From assembly GCA_033439265.1 (NCBI GenBank), contig JAVTVX010000001.1, forward strand, positions 17,501-81,500: a stretch of DNA of 64,000 bases, read 5' to 3'. Shown here one piece after another: positions 36,901 through 44,597 of this stretch. The number at the start of each line of letters is the position of its first letter. Positions within the stretch are counted from its first letter, which is position 1. The notes below the pieces were generated by a model, which was given only the letters and a program-made list of their open reading frames with translations, had not been told where the DNA came from and made no database searches. The translations under genes and the position numbers were made by a program. The stretch is from Dillenia suffruticosa. Lineage: Eukaryota > Streptophyta > Magnoliopsida > Dilleniales > Dilleniaceae.

Positions 36901-39900
36901 CAAACTATCTTTAGCGGCCCCAAAGAAAGAGCACTTTTGGTACCTGACCATATGTAAGTCTACATGGCTGTTAAATTCCTACATGGCATTTCTACATCAT
37001 AAATTAGATGATGTGGCATATCCACATCATCTTAAAGTTTAAAAATTGTACCTTTTAATTTTAAAAATAATTTTTTGGCCAAGCAAAAAAAAAAAAAAGA
37101 AAAAAAATGTCTTAATTAACACAGCAATATTAATTATTTCTTAATAAGAGAGTCCAAAATTTTTAATTGAATCATGAAATAATTATTTCTTAATTATTTA
37201 ACTAAGAAATAATCTTTATTCAGAATTTGAAATTTTGAACTCTAGAGAAATAGTTTGAATAAAATCCTAACAAAACAATTATTCTTAATCATTAACCAAG
37301 AAACGATTTTTACTTCTTAATTATTTGTATATCTTTTATACTTGATCATGTGAATATACTGTATCATTATTTTGTTTTTCGACATGGAAGTTCCACATCA
37401 TCAATTTTTATGACGTGCAAATGCTGCGTAAACACTGTCATTCATAAAGCTTGACTAATGGTCAAAAAATACCAAAAGCAAGACTTTTTTTTGCAAAAGA
37501 TCGGGCGTTAAAAAGAGCACTTTTACAGGTTTTGAACTATAATTAGGGGGCCAACAAGGAACTAAAGCAAAAACATAAAAAATTTTAAAAAAAAAAATTG
37601 CTACAAGAATAATAAATCAAATAAGAACCTTGAAACAAGGATGAAAGTCAATGGCAATTGATAGAATTTAATGAAAGGCAAGTCTAAAAAACTCACACAT
37701 TCTTGTGAAGCTTACAAGAGCTGAGTAAGTAGCAGAAGAAAAAAGGGGCAAAAGAAACATAGGCAAAACGTGTAACGCTCTCGTCTTCCAGTTTAACTCC
37801 AATGATCTTGTTGTCATGATAGCATAACCAACTGCAATAACCTGAAGTTAAAACAACTGTAAGACTCAAAGGAGGATATAATATAGTACAGCCAAGTAAA
37901 GAGAGAACTTCAACATAGAAAAATCTCTCTCACCCAGGCTATATCTAGGCCTTTGAGAAGAAATTTTGTAGAACTCTTAAGATCAAAGCTGGACATCTAA
38001 ATAAAGCAAACGATATGAATAACTAAATGTCTTTCTACTGTACAATTGTTGGTTCTTGCCGGTCATATGAGTATTTACACTGGTTCATCTTAGTTATTGA
38101 CTCTTACAAAAAATGGAAATCGGATTGCACTCACATGAACTTTAACGATATAAAACAAGCAAAAGTTGAAATCTATCCACCAACAAAACCACCTAACCTT
38201 AACTTAATGTAAGTGTTATAGAGACACTCATTTAAAAACCCCAACCCATTTTTATCTCTGATTTTCAAAATCCATATTTTTGGTTCAAAAATACTTTTTG
38301 TATTACGAAGGTTTTAAAATTGCAATATTTCCCCTAATAGGTCATAAAGGTAGAACTTATCCACAGCATCAATCGTGCACTGCATTCATAACAGCAAAAT
38401 TTGACAATCCACTCCTTCCAATGGACCAAAAGAAAAAGACAAAAAAGCCTAAGGTTTGTCTTCTTATTGGGTATAATGTCACACATAAAACTTTTATTAA
38501 AAAAAATCACATAGTAAAGCATACTAAACCTTTTCTAATCAAAATATTAGATCATTCTCAACCTAACTATATTACGTTGGGTTGGAGCATTCTACAAATA
38601 ATCACCCTGTATTCCCACAAATAAATCAATCAATTAATGGGCACATAATAAGTTGGCTCCAGCACTTGCAAGCAAAATATCTATGCTAATACTTATATTT
38701 TAATTGTTCGCTTTGTATGCTTCAGTGTGCTTGGGTGGCCCCTTCACCCTCCTTTGTTCTCTTGAAGCCTTTATTGTCTTATATTGCTAGACAAAATAAT
38801 CTTACATAAGATATTATTTTTTCTAAAAGTGATATTATTTTTTCTAAAAGTCACTAAATTTTCCTATAAATAAGTTAAAAGTGTTCATTATACCGATAAA
38901 TTTGGGCATCAATGCAACCTCTTCTCCTCTACTAGAGAAGAGGTTGCCTCCAAATGCAATCCTTTTAAATGATTTTAACCCATACAAAAACACCATGAAA
39001 ATATCTGCAACCAATGAGTTTCTAAGAAAGACCAACAATGACCACATATTGGACACAAAACTCCCTAAGAACAACATCTTGTCATTGCTACCAAACATTA
39101 GATATCGATGATTGAATAAAATGAAAACCATATAGGAGCCAAGGTAACATTGCCCTGCCAACAATTTGGTGTTACGATTAATCGCTCCTTCCCTTAGCTC
39201 TGTTCTTATAAAAAGGACCTTTGTCTACATGTTATCTATACAACACAACTAGAACTCACCTAAATCGTATAACATTGATACATGTCCTTGGGAGTAATGA
39301 CCAAAGTAGCCTCTTATGAATATCTCTCATTTAGTGTCCTTCAAATTATTGGCTCTTGAGGTTATGAAGCAAATTATTAAAGGTAAGTGCGGGTTTCATG
39401 GGATGGATGTAATGCAGATAGTTGATAAATTTTTCTTGATGCTAGTTCCAAGCTAAGACAAACTAAAAAGAAATTGCAAAATATAGAATAAGGAAGCTTC
39501 CAGGAATGTTTCAATTAAAAAAAGGGAACTAGGTGAGGAAGGTCAGCCATATTGATAAGCTGGAAAGGATAATTTTCAAAGGAGAATATTTCTTGAGAAG
39601 AACCTAATTTGCTTAATATCTAAGAAGATTTCTTAGTTCCAAAAATCACAAATCCATTGGCTTAGACAAGATCAATTAAAATTTGTTCATAGAATGACAA
39701 ATTTTCACTATCAAGCAGATTTTGTTGGTAGCATGCAAAGTCAAGTTTTCTCTACAAGTCAAGGAACAAAGTAGCATCTTGGACGCTTTAATTGAGTTAG
39801 ACCAAGAATTTGATGGAGCAGAAGCCTATGTGAATGATATGGAGTTTGAGGCCATTTAGGAGGAGAGTGTTGCCTAATTGGAGACCACCCCTCTAAGAGT

Positions 39901-42609
39901 GTGTGGCCAACATAAATGGTAGATTCTCAATTATTATTTCAAAAAAGAAAAGGACCACGGATATCAATCAAGCTTATAGGCTTCAAAGGAACTCAAAGGA
40001 ACAATACAAAAGCTTTTATCTAAAGTGTTAACAAGAAGATTTAGAGCTATACTTCCAAAGGTGACTCCAGAAATTCAATGCATTCTTGAATGGGCACTAG
40101 ATCTTAGCACCAACATTTATGATACTTACTGTGTTGCAATGGAGCCATCTGCAAACTGAGAGAAGAAATCTATTGTTAAAGAGGTAGTTGGTTCCCACCT
40201 AAAGGAAGGCAAGCAGAGAGTAATATTCAAAGTGGATAGATCATAGCTGAAGTAGAAATTTGAAGAACTAAATGCAGATGGCAAAACTGAAGAATTTGTT
40301 ATAGCCTTTGCAACTTTCAAAGCTCAGTCCACCAAATAACAAAACACAAATAAATCTATCTAATCCACAATGGTTAGAATTCCAGATGAACGTCACCACA
40401 ACCACCCATTCAATCATCATATCATTTAGGATCAACATAAAAACTCAAAAATAACACCAATATCACTCCAGTTTGGCACATCAAATCATAACTTGATCTA
40501 AGATTTGTGATAAAGATAGAGATGTGATGTGGTTAATCAATTTTTACCTACCCACCCCTCTCTGGCACATGGTGAAAAAAGCTTATTTTGATATTGAGGA
40601 TACTGCTTCTACCGGTTCTTTTTTCATTTAAATAACACACATGTTAAATTCCCAATATGTGGCACGTGGTAAAGAATGCTCCCTGTGTGACAAGGTAAGA
40701 GAGTCAACAAGATTTTGCCACATCAAAATGATTTTCAAAGGACTCAAGAAAAACCAATGAAGATAAGTCTTAATAGAGCTGCAAACAAAATGACCTCAGA
40801 CCCTCAAAACTCCTCTTTCTCAAATCACACCAGCCCAAAGTAAATGAGGATTAGGCCTTATTTTTTAACTCTAGATTGTACAAAGACCTTCATACCCATC
40901 AACACATGTATCACACTATATAGATGTATTTGTCCAAAAGAAATGCAAAAGTAATTGTTTCACTGATTCAAGATCGTCTTTACATAGGGGGAAGCTAATA
41001 TCCGGACCCACTCTCCTTTTAAGGATGTCTTGAGTTAAAATTCAACAGTAAGTTGCTTTCAAGATCAAAAGAAATGCATCGCCAGAGGAGATGAAACTTT
41101 CCAAATATACTTTGAATTGAAGGAAATAATCCACTCCTTCACCTTCTTTGATCCAAGGACTGCACAGACCCCTTCAGATGGCAAACACCACATTCTAGGA
41201 ATGTTCTCGCAACACCACATCTTCCCAATCCCTTTCTATAGTGACCCCTTCCAAGAGATCATAGAAATGCTAAAACTGTTTCAACTCCCAATCATTAGCA
41301 TGCCTAGTAAACTCCAAGTACCAGCCTCTAACCCTGCCATGGCAGTTCCAAACCAACTTCTTTGTCCCTAGCCATGTCAAAAGTGTCAGGAACAGACCTT
41401 TCAATTAGTTTGCCAAAGCCATAACCTACAATCATCACCTAAACTTAAAAATAACATCTCAAGTAAAATTTTTCAGATGACCATTTAGCTCTAATCACAT
41501 TCCTCCATAAGAAACCCTTCTCCACCATGAATATCCTCAACCAAGTGCTTAAAAGACCTTCATTCAATTTGATTGGAGCATTTTTGGATAGTTAGGGATC
41601 TGGTTTAAAGTTGAATGGATAACAAAATATAATAGCCAATATTTAAATCCATGGCTGCTACTTCGGTTTACCTATCAGTTGACACTACTAGTTTCACTCA
41701 ATCACATCATAATTTACTGCCACGGAGAGCAGTCCTACATCTTGTCTTGGCTAAAATTAATCATTAGATCTCCTGCACTTTGCAATACATATTCAAACAA
41801 AAGCTCTTCAATTTAAAATGTTGACAACTTCAAAATTGCTCTATCCTTGGAACCTGAAATTAGAAGGTTTTTTCGCCTCCTCCACAACCACTTTTCTTAA
41901 TATGTAACTTAATCCATGTTTCCCAAGTCTCTTGTCTGTTCTCTAGTAACTTTGGTCCCTCATGCAGAAAACTTCAAGATTTTCTGATTCACCGTACTAC
42001 TAACAGATCTAGCCACAATATGAATATTGTTGCCATTGCATAACACCCTTATCATAGAGCACCTTTAACTCAGCTTACAAACGGCATGAAAAACTAAGAA
42101 AACGTCTTTAAATTAACAAAAATGAGAAAATCCATTACTCGAAATTTAAAAGGATGATCACTATTGTGAAGAAATGTAGCAAACATCATTTTTACCATCT
42201 GATAACTTCAATAATTTATTGGTCAAACATAAATGCAGAGCATAGAGAATCTCAAGGATAAATACAAGCTCTAAAAGAAAAGAATTACATGAGTAAAACA
42301 TTCCAATATGACATTGAGAAAGGGAATCAGGCATACCTCAATTATGACAGAAAATATTATGAAATTTCTTCTCATCCTCCTCCAGCTATAGGATCTTTTC
42401 TTCATTCTAGCTAGAACAAGAGCTTCTTCCTTTGATATGTTCTGCAATTTCTTCTCAAAATCATCACCACGCACACTGAAAATTACATTCCACAATCGAG
42501 ATATTACTCCTCTCCTTTTTTTCTTTGTTGATTCACCTTCTTTCCTTTCAGTAGGTGTTCCAGCCAAATTTTCCTCGATTTCTTGCTTTTTGTTAGCTTC
42601 CTTGGCCAT
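10339..42609 (-). CDS. LNP: LUNAPARK: ER three-way-junction protein, complete 5-exon gene
   Basis: Lunapark proteins sit at three-way junctions of the tubular endoplasmic reticulum and stabilise the network, in plants together with RHD3-type GTPases. Coding exons on the minus strand are 42609-42337, 37841-37697, 30981-30872, 11109-10680 and 10601-10339. They sum to 1,221 bp, or 406 residues plus TAG. All introns are GT-AG and phases agree across every junction. The protein has a basic N-terminus, a membrane segment near residues 81-99 spanning the exon 1/2 join, a second near 117-137, a charged predicted coiled coil at 141-176, and the Lunapark zinc ribbon with Cys312, Cys315, Cys334 and Cys337. 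Length and order match the plant family. No stop or frameshift was found. The striking feature is the 32-kb span, caused by transposon load in introns 1 to 3. Start is the ATG at 42609, with AAA just before it. Confidence 0.95.
10680..11109 (-). CDS. LNP: LUNAPARK exon 4
   Basis: The 430-bp exon starts after acceptor TTGTTTCAG with AGG TAT GAT ([14 protein letters not shown]). It carries the variable Ser-rich middle region and the first half of the zinc ribbon ([12 protein letters not shown]). It ends AAC G before donor GTGAGT, splitting a Gly codon. Confidence 0.95.
11110..11729 (-). other. LUNAPARK intron 3, native 3' part
   Basis: Intron sequence between exon 4 and the first transposon. 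It is AT-rich and ends in the acceptor TTGTTTCAG. No gene or element was recognised apart from an A-rich tract near 11655-11680. Confidence 0.6.
11730..12114 (+). repeat. 5' LTR of truncated Copia element
   Basis: Starts TGTGATGTTTTGG and ends TGTAACA. It pairs with 13457-13865 but differs at many positions, which makes this the oldest LTR insertion in the intron. Confidence 0.8.
12141..13203 (+). pseudogene. Copia gag and partial protease
   Basis: Starting from degraded gag code ([21 protein letters not shown]), the plus strand keeps a zinc knuckle CX2CX4HX4C ([14 protein letters not shown]) at 12823-12864 and the beginning of a Copia-type protease ([16 protein letters not shown]) around 13000-13050. 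In relatives the latter site is followed by His, which is Arg here. Frame breaks are numerous, and code ends soon after 13203. Expected downstream domains are absent. Confidence 0.75.
13457..13865 (+). repeat. 3' LTR of truncated Copia element
   Basis: Partner of 11730-12114, lengthened by a 35-A tract. It ends CATAACA before the AGGGG duplication. The purine-rich GGTGGAGGTGAAG just upstream is the likely polypurine tract. Confidence 0.8.
13871..14340 (-). other. LUNAPARK intron 3, native spacer
   Basis: Sequence between the truncated Copia element and the chromodomain Gypsy element. No coding signature or element end was found. Confidence 0.5.
14346..14750 (-). repeat. 3' LTR of chromodomain Gypsy element
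   Basis: 405 bp. On the minus strand it starts TGTTATGGGAAAACC and ends CCCCTAACA. It contains a CTATTTATAGCC TATA-like block (plus-strand notation near 14529), shared with the other LTR. Confidence 0.9.
14762..14950 (-). pseudogene. Chromodomain at integrase C-terminus
   Basis: Minus-strand frame of about 60 residues ending [13 protein letters not shown] and stopping 12 bp before the 3' LTR. The W-x-x-L-x-x-F-x-x-QFP..LEDKV pattern is the typical end of a chromovirus polyprotein, where a chromodomain follows integrase and targets insertion to marked chromatin. Its aromatic-cage residues look eroded ([15 protein letters not shown] where relatives usually have VLVKWKG..ATWE). Confidence 0.7.
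15090..15962 (-). pseudogene. Chromovirus integrase
   Basis: The minus strand carries the HHCC zinc domain (HETPGAGH followed by CLVC) at 15962-15717. The catalytic core follows: [11 protein letters not shown] for the first Asp, IVSDRDPIF for the second, and HPETDGQTE for the Glu region. The block 15587-15090 is an unbroken 165 residues, but a stop and frame change separate it from the zinc domain. Order and spacing match Ty3/Gypsy integrase, placed between RNase H and the chromodomain. Confidence 0.85.
16000..16640 (-). pseudogene. Chromovirus RT tail and RNase H
   Basis: Minus-strand code starts at the Copia-B insertion site with [19 protein letters not shown], the thumb/connection region after the RT core. 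It continues into RNase H with [15 protein letters not shown] and [10 protein letters not shown], which hold the expected Asp and Glu positions. Code continues with stops to about 16000 (connection to integrase). The preceding catalytic palm of RT is not present anywhere in the element. Confidence 0.85.
16646..17037 (-). repeat. 3' LTR of Copia-B
   Basis: Bounded TGTTGAA..TTCAACA in plus-strand notation. It lacks an internal block of about 70 bp that the 5' LTR has at about 21150-21220. Confidence 0.9.
17001..18851 (-). pseudogene. Copia-B reverse transcriptase and RNase H
   Basis: Several overlapping minus-strand frames. RT starts with [17 protein letters not shown] (18444-18163) and passes [19 protein letters not shown] (18278-18021). 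It reaches the catalytic LVYVDD at about 18000, immediately followed by a frameshift. RNase H (17559-17161) has [10 protein letters not shown] and [10 protein letters not shown], the usual Copia motifs. At least three frameshifts, plus a GA-repeat and about 30-base A-run at 18943-18991 upstream, show that the ORF is no longer continuous. Confidence 0.85.
19256..20936 (-). pseudogene. Copia-B gag, protease and integrase (open, about 560 codons)
   Basis: One uninterrupted minus-strand frame covers gag, protease and most of integrase. It likely starts at the ATG whose T and G are the first bases of the primer site ([10 protein letters not shown]). The gag part of about 230 residues has heptad-like helices ([20 protein letters not shown]) and no CCHC zinc knuckle. 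The protease site reads [13 protein letters not shown], with Asn where the catalytic Asp is expected. Integrase shows the HHCC domain (WHARLGHL and CEACILGKE) and DDE-region motifs ([28 protein letters not shown]). A frameshift follows at about 19258. Confidence 0.85.
20923..20934 (-). promoter_or_regulatory. Primer binding site of Copia-B (initiator tRNA-Met type)
   Basis: The minus strand reads TGGTATCAGAGC, the standard plant Copia primer site. It touches the 5' LTR end and overlaps the probable polyprotein start codon. Confidence 0.9.
20935..21410 (-). repeat. 5' LTR of Copia-B
   Basis: 476 bp, TG..CA ends. It contains a GC-rich block with TTGGGG and CCCAGCAG repeats, and a CTATTTATAGAG TATA-like element (plus notation near 21062). 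Confidence 0.9.
21439..21726 (-). pseudogene. Chromovirus RT N-terminal part, core deleted
   Basis: The minus-strand frame matches the protease-RT linker and fingers of a chromovirus: [28 protein letters not shown] and [18 protein letters not shown]. After Gln there is a stop, then eight more codons ending NWPTP, and then the Copia-B insertion. In intact relatives about 150 residues including the YxDD catalytic motif separate KKDG from NWPTP. They are missing here. Confidence 0.85.
22020..22355 (-). pseudogene. Chromovirus retropepsin
   Basis: Minus-strand frame with the protease signature [13 protein letters not shown]; relatives have D-S-G-A-S-H-N-F-I, so the Ser next to the catalytic Asp is Arg. 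An acidic linker ([16 protein letters not shown]) precedes it. It follows the gag end that is separated by Copia-A. A degenerate zinc-knuckle region ([12 protein letters not shown], second Cys lost) lies at about 22380-22440. Confidence 0.8.
22471..22994 (+). repeat. 5' LTR of Copia-A
   Basis: Starts TGTTGAAAG and ends TTTCAACA. It has a TATA-like TTATAAATAGC at about 22856. Confidence 0.95.
22994..24600 (+). pseudogene. Copia-A gag, protease and integrase
   Basis: The ATG at 22994 straddles the LTR end and primer site ([11 protein letters not shown]). A frameshift near 23135 moves code into the frame open from 23140. The gag region, like that of Copia-B, has no CCHC knuckle but has helical repeats ([20 protein letters not shown]). 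Protease reads [13 protein letters not shown]. Integrase has [10 protein letters not shown] and CETCILGKE, and after the stop TAG at 24175 continues with [10 protein letters not shown] and [14 protein letters not shown] at 24535 interrupts the end of the core. Confidence 0.85.
22995..23006 (+). promoter_or_regulatory. Primer binding site of Copia-A
   Basis: TGGTATCAGAAC, one base from the standard initiator tRNA-Met complement TGGTATCAGAGC, immediately after the 5' LTR. Confidence 0.9.
24577..26759 (+). pseudogene. Copia-A reverse transcriptase and RNase H
   Basis: Same frame as the upstream part. An integrase C-terminal tail and acidic linker lead to the RT, which starts near [20 protein letters not shown]. 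It passes [13 protein letters not shown] and [10 protein letters not shown], where TGA at 25579 replaces the usual Gly codon. It reaches the intact catalytic motif [12 protein letters not shown] at about 25800. RNase H follows ([13 protein letters not shown] at 26383; [20 protein letters not shown]). Four nonsense changes in an otherwise preserved 1,200-codon frame indicate moderate age. Confidence 0.9.
26760..27283 (+). repeat. 3' LTR of Copia-A
   Basis: Same length as the 5' LTR. It ends TTTCAATA (the usual terminal CA changed to TA), then the GAGTT duplication and resumed Gypsy gag sequence. Confidence 0.95.
27289..28288 (-). pseudogene. Chromovirus gag
   Basis: Minus-strand frame from the ATG at 28288 ([12 protein letters not shown]) open to about 27392, then code decays up to the Copia-A site. 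A helical N-terminus precedes a conserved gag core ([53 protein letters not shown]), the plant Ty3/Gypsy capsid signature. The zinc-knuckle end lies beyond the Copia-A insertion at about 22380-22460, so the insertion split gag. Confidence 0.85.
28383..28790 (-). repeat. 5' LTR of chromodomain Gypsy element
   Basis: 408 bp; minus strand TGTTATGGGAAAACC..CCCTTAACA. The AATGA duplication follows at 28791-28795. About 8 percent different from the 3' LTR by eye. Confidence 0.9.
28796..29050 (-). other. LUNAPARK intron 3 spacer
   Basis: Native intron sequence between the Gypsy element and the MITE. Nothing recognised. Confidence 0.5.
29061..29729. mobile_element. hAT-like MITE with 8- to 10-bp target duplication
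   Basis: A non-coding 669-bp block flanked by identical CCTTTATCTA at 29051-29060 and 29730-29739. If the shared TA is counted as element, the ends read TAGGGGTAAGCA and, on the opposite strand, TAGGTGTGCATG, giving an 8-bp duplication CCTTTATC and hAT-style termini. If not, the 10-bp duplication would suit a Mutator MITE. The inside is rich in GGTTTGGTTCGG-type motifs, common in plant hAT MITEs. No transposase. Confidence 0.7.
29740..30871 (-). other. LUNAPARK intron 3, native 5' part
   Basis: Intron sequence from the MITE to the exon 3 donor. Open frames around 30094-30421 on both strands have no recognisable family signature. A short ATA/TAA microsatellite lies at about 30798-30820. Confidence 0.5.
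30872..30981 (-). CDS. LNP: LUNAPARK exon 3
   Basis: The 110-bp exon after GTGATAG codes the charged helical segment [16 protein letters not shown] through [13 protein letters not shown], the predicted coiled coil characteristic of Lunapark. It ends CAG before donor GTTAGG. The next coding sequence ([14 protein letters not shown]) is 19.8 kb away. Confidence 0.95.
30982..33410 (-). other. LUNAPARK intron 2, 3' part
   Basis: Intron sequence with no certain feature. A long minus-strand open frame at 32868-32296 lies downstream of the LINE RT fragment in the same direction and may be the eroded end of its second ORF, but no convincing zinc-binding motif is visible. Confidence 0.45.
33411..34430 (-). 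pseudogene. LINE (L1-type) reverse transcriptase relic
   Basis: Minus-strand pieces of a plant L1-type ORF2. [16 protein letters not shown] (about 34340) and [19 protein letters not shown] (34282-34064) come first. [13 protein letters not shown] (about 34010) follows, equivalent to the [11 protein letters not shown] motif, and then [17 protein letters not shown] (33635-33411). Domain order is correct, frames shift repeatedly, and the catalytic xxDD segment is not preserved. The 5' end is cut at 34430 by unrelated sequence beginning GGCTGTGTTTGGATGG. Confidence 0.8.
34431..35560. other. Probable small transposon and spacer in intron 2
   Basis: The block begins GGCTGTGTTTGGATGGATGG, an opening common to plant MITEs, right where the LINE relic stops. 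I could not find the matching inverted end. Further on, a phrase GGAACTAACRGACCWCGGA is repeated at 34988 and 35094. No coding potential. Confidence 0.35.
35567..35815 (-). mobile_element. SINE-like retroposon
   Basis: On the minus strand the block has a pol III B-box-like GAGGTTCCACTCC. The 3' part reads GGATTAGTCAGGGCGAACCC, a motif family frequent at plant SINE 3' ends, and an A-tail (plus-strand T-run at 35565-35576) follows. A possible A box is weak, and no flanking duplication was found. GC content is higher than in the surrounding intron. Confidence 0.5.
35816..36430 (-). other. LUNAPARK intron 2 spacer
   Basis: No gene or element recognised. It ends at a CT/C microsatellite (36437-36462). 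Confidence 0.45.
36464..36718 (+). pseudogene. Possible LINE ORF1 fragment
   Basis: A plus-strand open frame whose middle ([19 protein letters not shown]) loosely resembles the conserved part of plant LINE ORF1 proteins, where a Gly-rich strand is followed by LGxxxARWL. No zinc knuckle or longer similarity is present. Orientation is opposite to the RT relic at 33.4-34.4 kb, so it would be a separate insertion. Weak call. Confidence 0.3.
36863..37569. mobile_element. MITE-like element with about 21-bp inverted ends
   Basis: Left end GCTTTAAGTCCCTTTTGGCC at 36864; the opposite strand of the right end reads GCTTTAGTTCCTTGTTGGCC at 37567. A second internal match (AAAGAGCACTTTT at about 36926 and AAAGAGCACTTTTAC at 37512) is direct. 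The interior is AT-rich and non-coding. No clear target-site duplication was found. Ends of this kind occur on Mutator-like MITEs in plants. Confidence 0.5.
37697..37841 (-). CDS. LNP: LUNAPARK exon 2
   Basis: The 145-bp exon begins after AACTTCAG with [12 protein letters not shown], completing membrane segment 1. It then encodes the short luminal loop ([11 protein letters not shown]) and membrane segment 2 ([12 protein letters not shown]), and ends ATG T before donor GTGAGT. The split Cys codon is completed by exon 3, which confirms the join. Confidence 0.95.
37842..42336 (-). other. LUNAPARK intron 1
   Basis: A 4.5-kb intron with donor GTATGC and acceptor AACTTCAG. Several open frames of 60 to 115 codons lack family signatures. 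The stretch 39350-41400 is compositionally like decayed retroposon sequence, but no domain can be named. No LTR or inverted repeat pair was found. Confidence 0.5.
42337..42609 (-). CDS. LNP: LUNAPARK exon 1
   Basis: The 273-bp exon codes residues 1-91: lysine-rich N-terminus ([14 protein letters not shown]), the conserved [16 protein letters not shown] segment, an arginine-rich stretch, and the first half of membrane segment 1 ending FSVIIE. It ends GAG followed by donor GTATGC. An acceptor-like TTTTCATCCAG sits 4 bases before the ATG, so a 5' UTR intron is likely. Confidence 0.95.
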
Positions 42610-43560
42610 TTTCTGGATGAAAATCAACACCAAAAATCTAATTAGGGTAGATATTCCAAATGGTTATAGTTGATATCCCTAGACTCTGGTAGCAGTAATA
42701 GGCGAACAGAACAGGATATCAGACAGGAAAGAACACTACGTCATGGATCACAAGTTCATCAAGTTCATCTACAGTCAACCCAGTGAGAACAGCTGACAGT
42801 CATTAACATAGTTACATTATTATTGATCCAATAATAGGGGAACCAACGTGCCAAGAGAAGAATAGTTCATGATCCAGATCATAAAAAGATCATAACATCC
42901 AAAGATGAAGGCTGTTCTTTCCCTAACGGACAAAAGTAAACAGTCTAGCATGATACTGTCAACCAGAGGATAAATTTATTCAATCTGCTTGGGAAACGAA
43001 ACTAGAATTTGTAAATCTATTATCCTGAGATCAAATTGAATGGAACGAAACCCCCTTTAAACCCAATCCTAATCAGTGCAGCATAGAGAGGGAGGGAGGA
43101 ACCAATTTCAGAAGATTCAATCTTCTGTCTTGCTTGTGCCCCCCGCAGAAAGGTCAGATGCAATGGAGACCTGAACTTACTTCAGGGAGGAAAAAGAAAT
43201 GGAGGTCAGAAGGAGGACCAATTTTAGAAGTTGCAGAAATTTGTGGTCAGGACCTGTAGAACTCAAGTTCGAGACTTGAAATTAAATGAAGAAGAGGAGA
43301 AAAAAATGGAAACGAAAATCTGTAAGAAGAAGAAGAGGAAGAAGAAAGAGTACCGGCGCGAATCTGAAACTGATCTGATCTCGAAACTCTGAGGCGACCG
43401 CTAGGTTCGAGAGGAATGAAGTAGAGAGAGGAAATCGATAGTTTTCCTTTCTTTTGCTGCAGATCGTGTTTCTCCTTCATTTGATTTTGTTTTCCGTTTT
43501 CCTTTTTTTTTCCCTTTTTTTTTTGGGGGAATTCTTTCTTTACCATACATTCGCTCGGAC
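42610..43560 (-). promoter_or_regulatory. LUNAPARK 5' UTR, UTR intron and promoter region
   Basis: Upstream of the start codon on the minus strand. A likely UTR intron runs from donor CGCCG|GTACTC (43354/43353) to acceptor TTTTCATCCAG just before AAAATGG. The putative first exon (about 43355-43480) is moderately GC-rich, with CTCGAACCTAGCGGTCGCCT-like sequence, and is followed by a CT-rich tract. The promoter proper would lie above about 43480. No definite TATA box was called. Confidence 0.5.
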
Positions 43561-44550
43561 CGGTTCGTCATTTCAACCTGTTGATCACCGATTGGACCAT
43601 ACAGTTAATAAAAATTATTTTTAAAAAATAATAAATGTATAACAAAATAACAAACATAATAACGTAGCTATAACTGAATTAATATTCTTCAAGCCAATAT
43701 AGTAATTTAAATTTTCCTAATTTGAGATCGTATGAATATTTATTTTATCAAATTAAGTAGTCATAATTATTTAGCTAACAAAAATCATCTTCAAATACTT
43801 TAATTTTTCTCAAATTCCAAAATGAAAAAAATAGATAAAAGCAAAAGACAAAAAAGAGGAGAATAGAAATTATATAAAAATTAATAAAGAACAAGCTTAT
43901 TTATCAAAAGAAAATCAATTAAACCCAATCATTTTAATCAAATGCAAATAAGATGGGAATTAAAAAACCAAGAATAAACAAATAATTATGAGAATTAATT
44001 GTTGGGACTAGGTCATATTGTTTTATCATTTTGCAAGCTCAAAAGGTTGTGCATTATTTTTGCATTAAAATTATATTTGTTTTAGTTATTTAAATGAGAA
44101 AACAAAGTATGCATTAGGTTAAAATTTTAAACGGAATAAATAATAACAATAAGATAGAAATAATTAACAGAAAAACCAATGATAAAAAAAATTGAAAAAA
44201 GAAGAGTTGAACCAAAAAAACTTTTACGAAAATAATCATTTCAAAATCTTATTTAATAAAGTTATAAATTAAATTTTGTCTCTCAATTTTATCGATCGAG
44301 AGAGAGAGAATACTATAACTTATATTATAATTTGTTAATAATTTAACGTCAAAATAAAATCTTAATTCTAAATTTTTAATAAATTTTTACATAATAAATC
44401 TCTTTACAAGATTCTCACCGTATGGTTTTTGCAAACATGAAACGAAAAGCTCCCATAGCACGAAGCCTAAACACTAATTAGGTGTGACAACTACAAGAAT
44501 GGTTGTTTTCCTTCACATACCAAGGTCTAAAAGATTAGAACCTACAATTC

Positions 44551-44597
<47 letters not shown>

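Noticed and set aside
39300..41400. Possible retroposon coding region in LUNAPARK intron 1
   Set aside because: Scattered open pieces, but no RT, integrase or zinc-finger motif could be placed on either strand.
44480..44500. CAACTACAAGAATGG as the left CACTA end
   Set aside because: One base inserted relative to the consensus, no neighbouring subterminal repeats, and preceding bases do not match TCA after the right end. Kept only as a weak candidate in the text.
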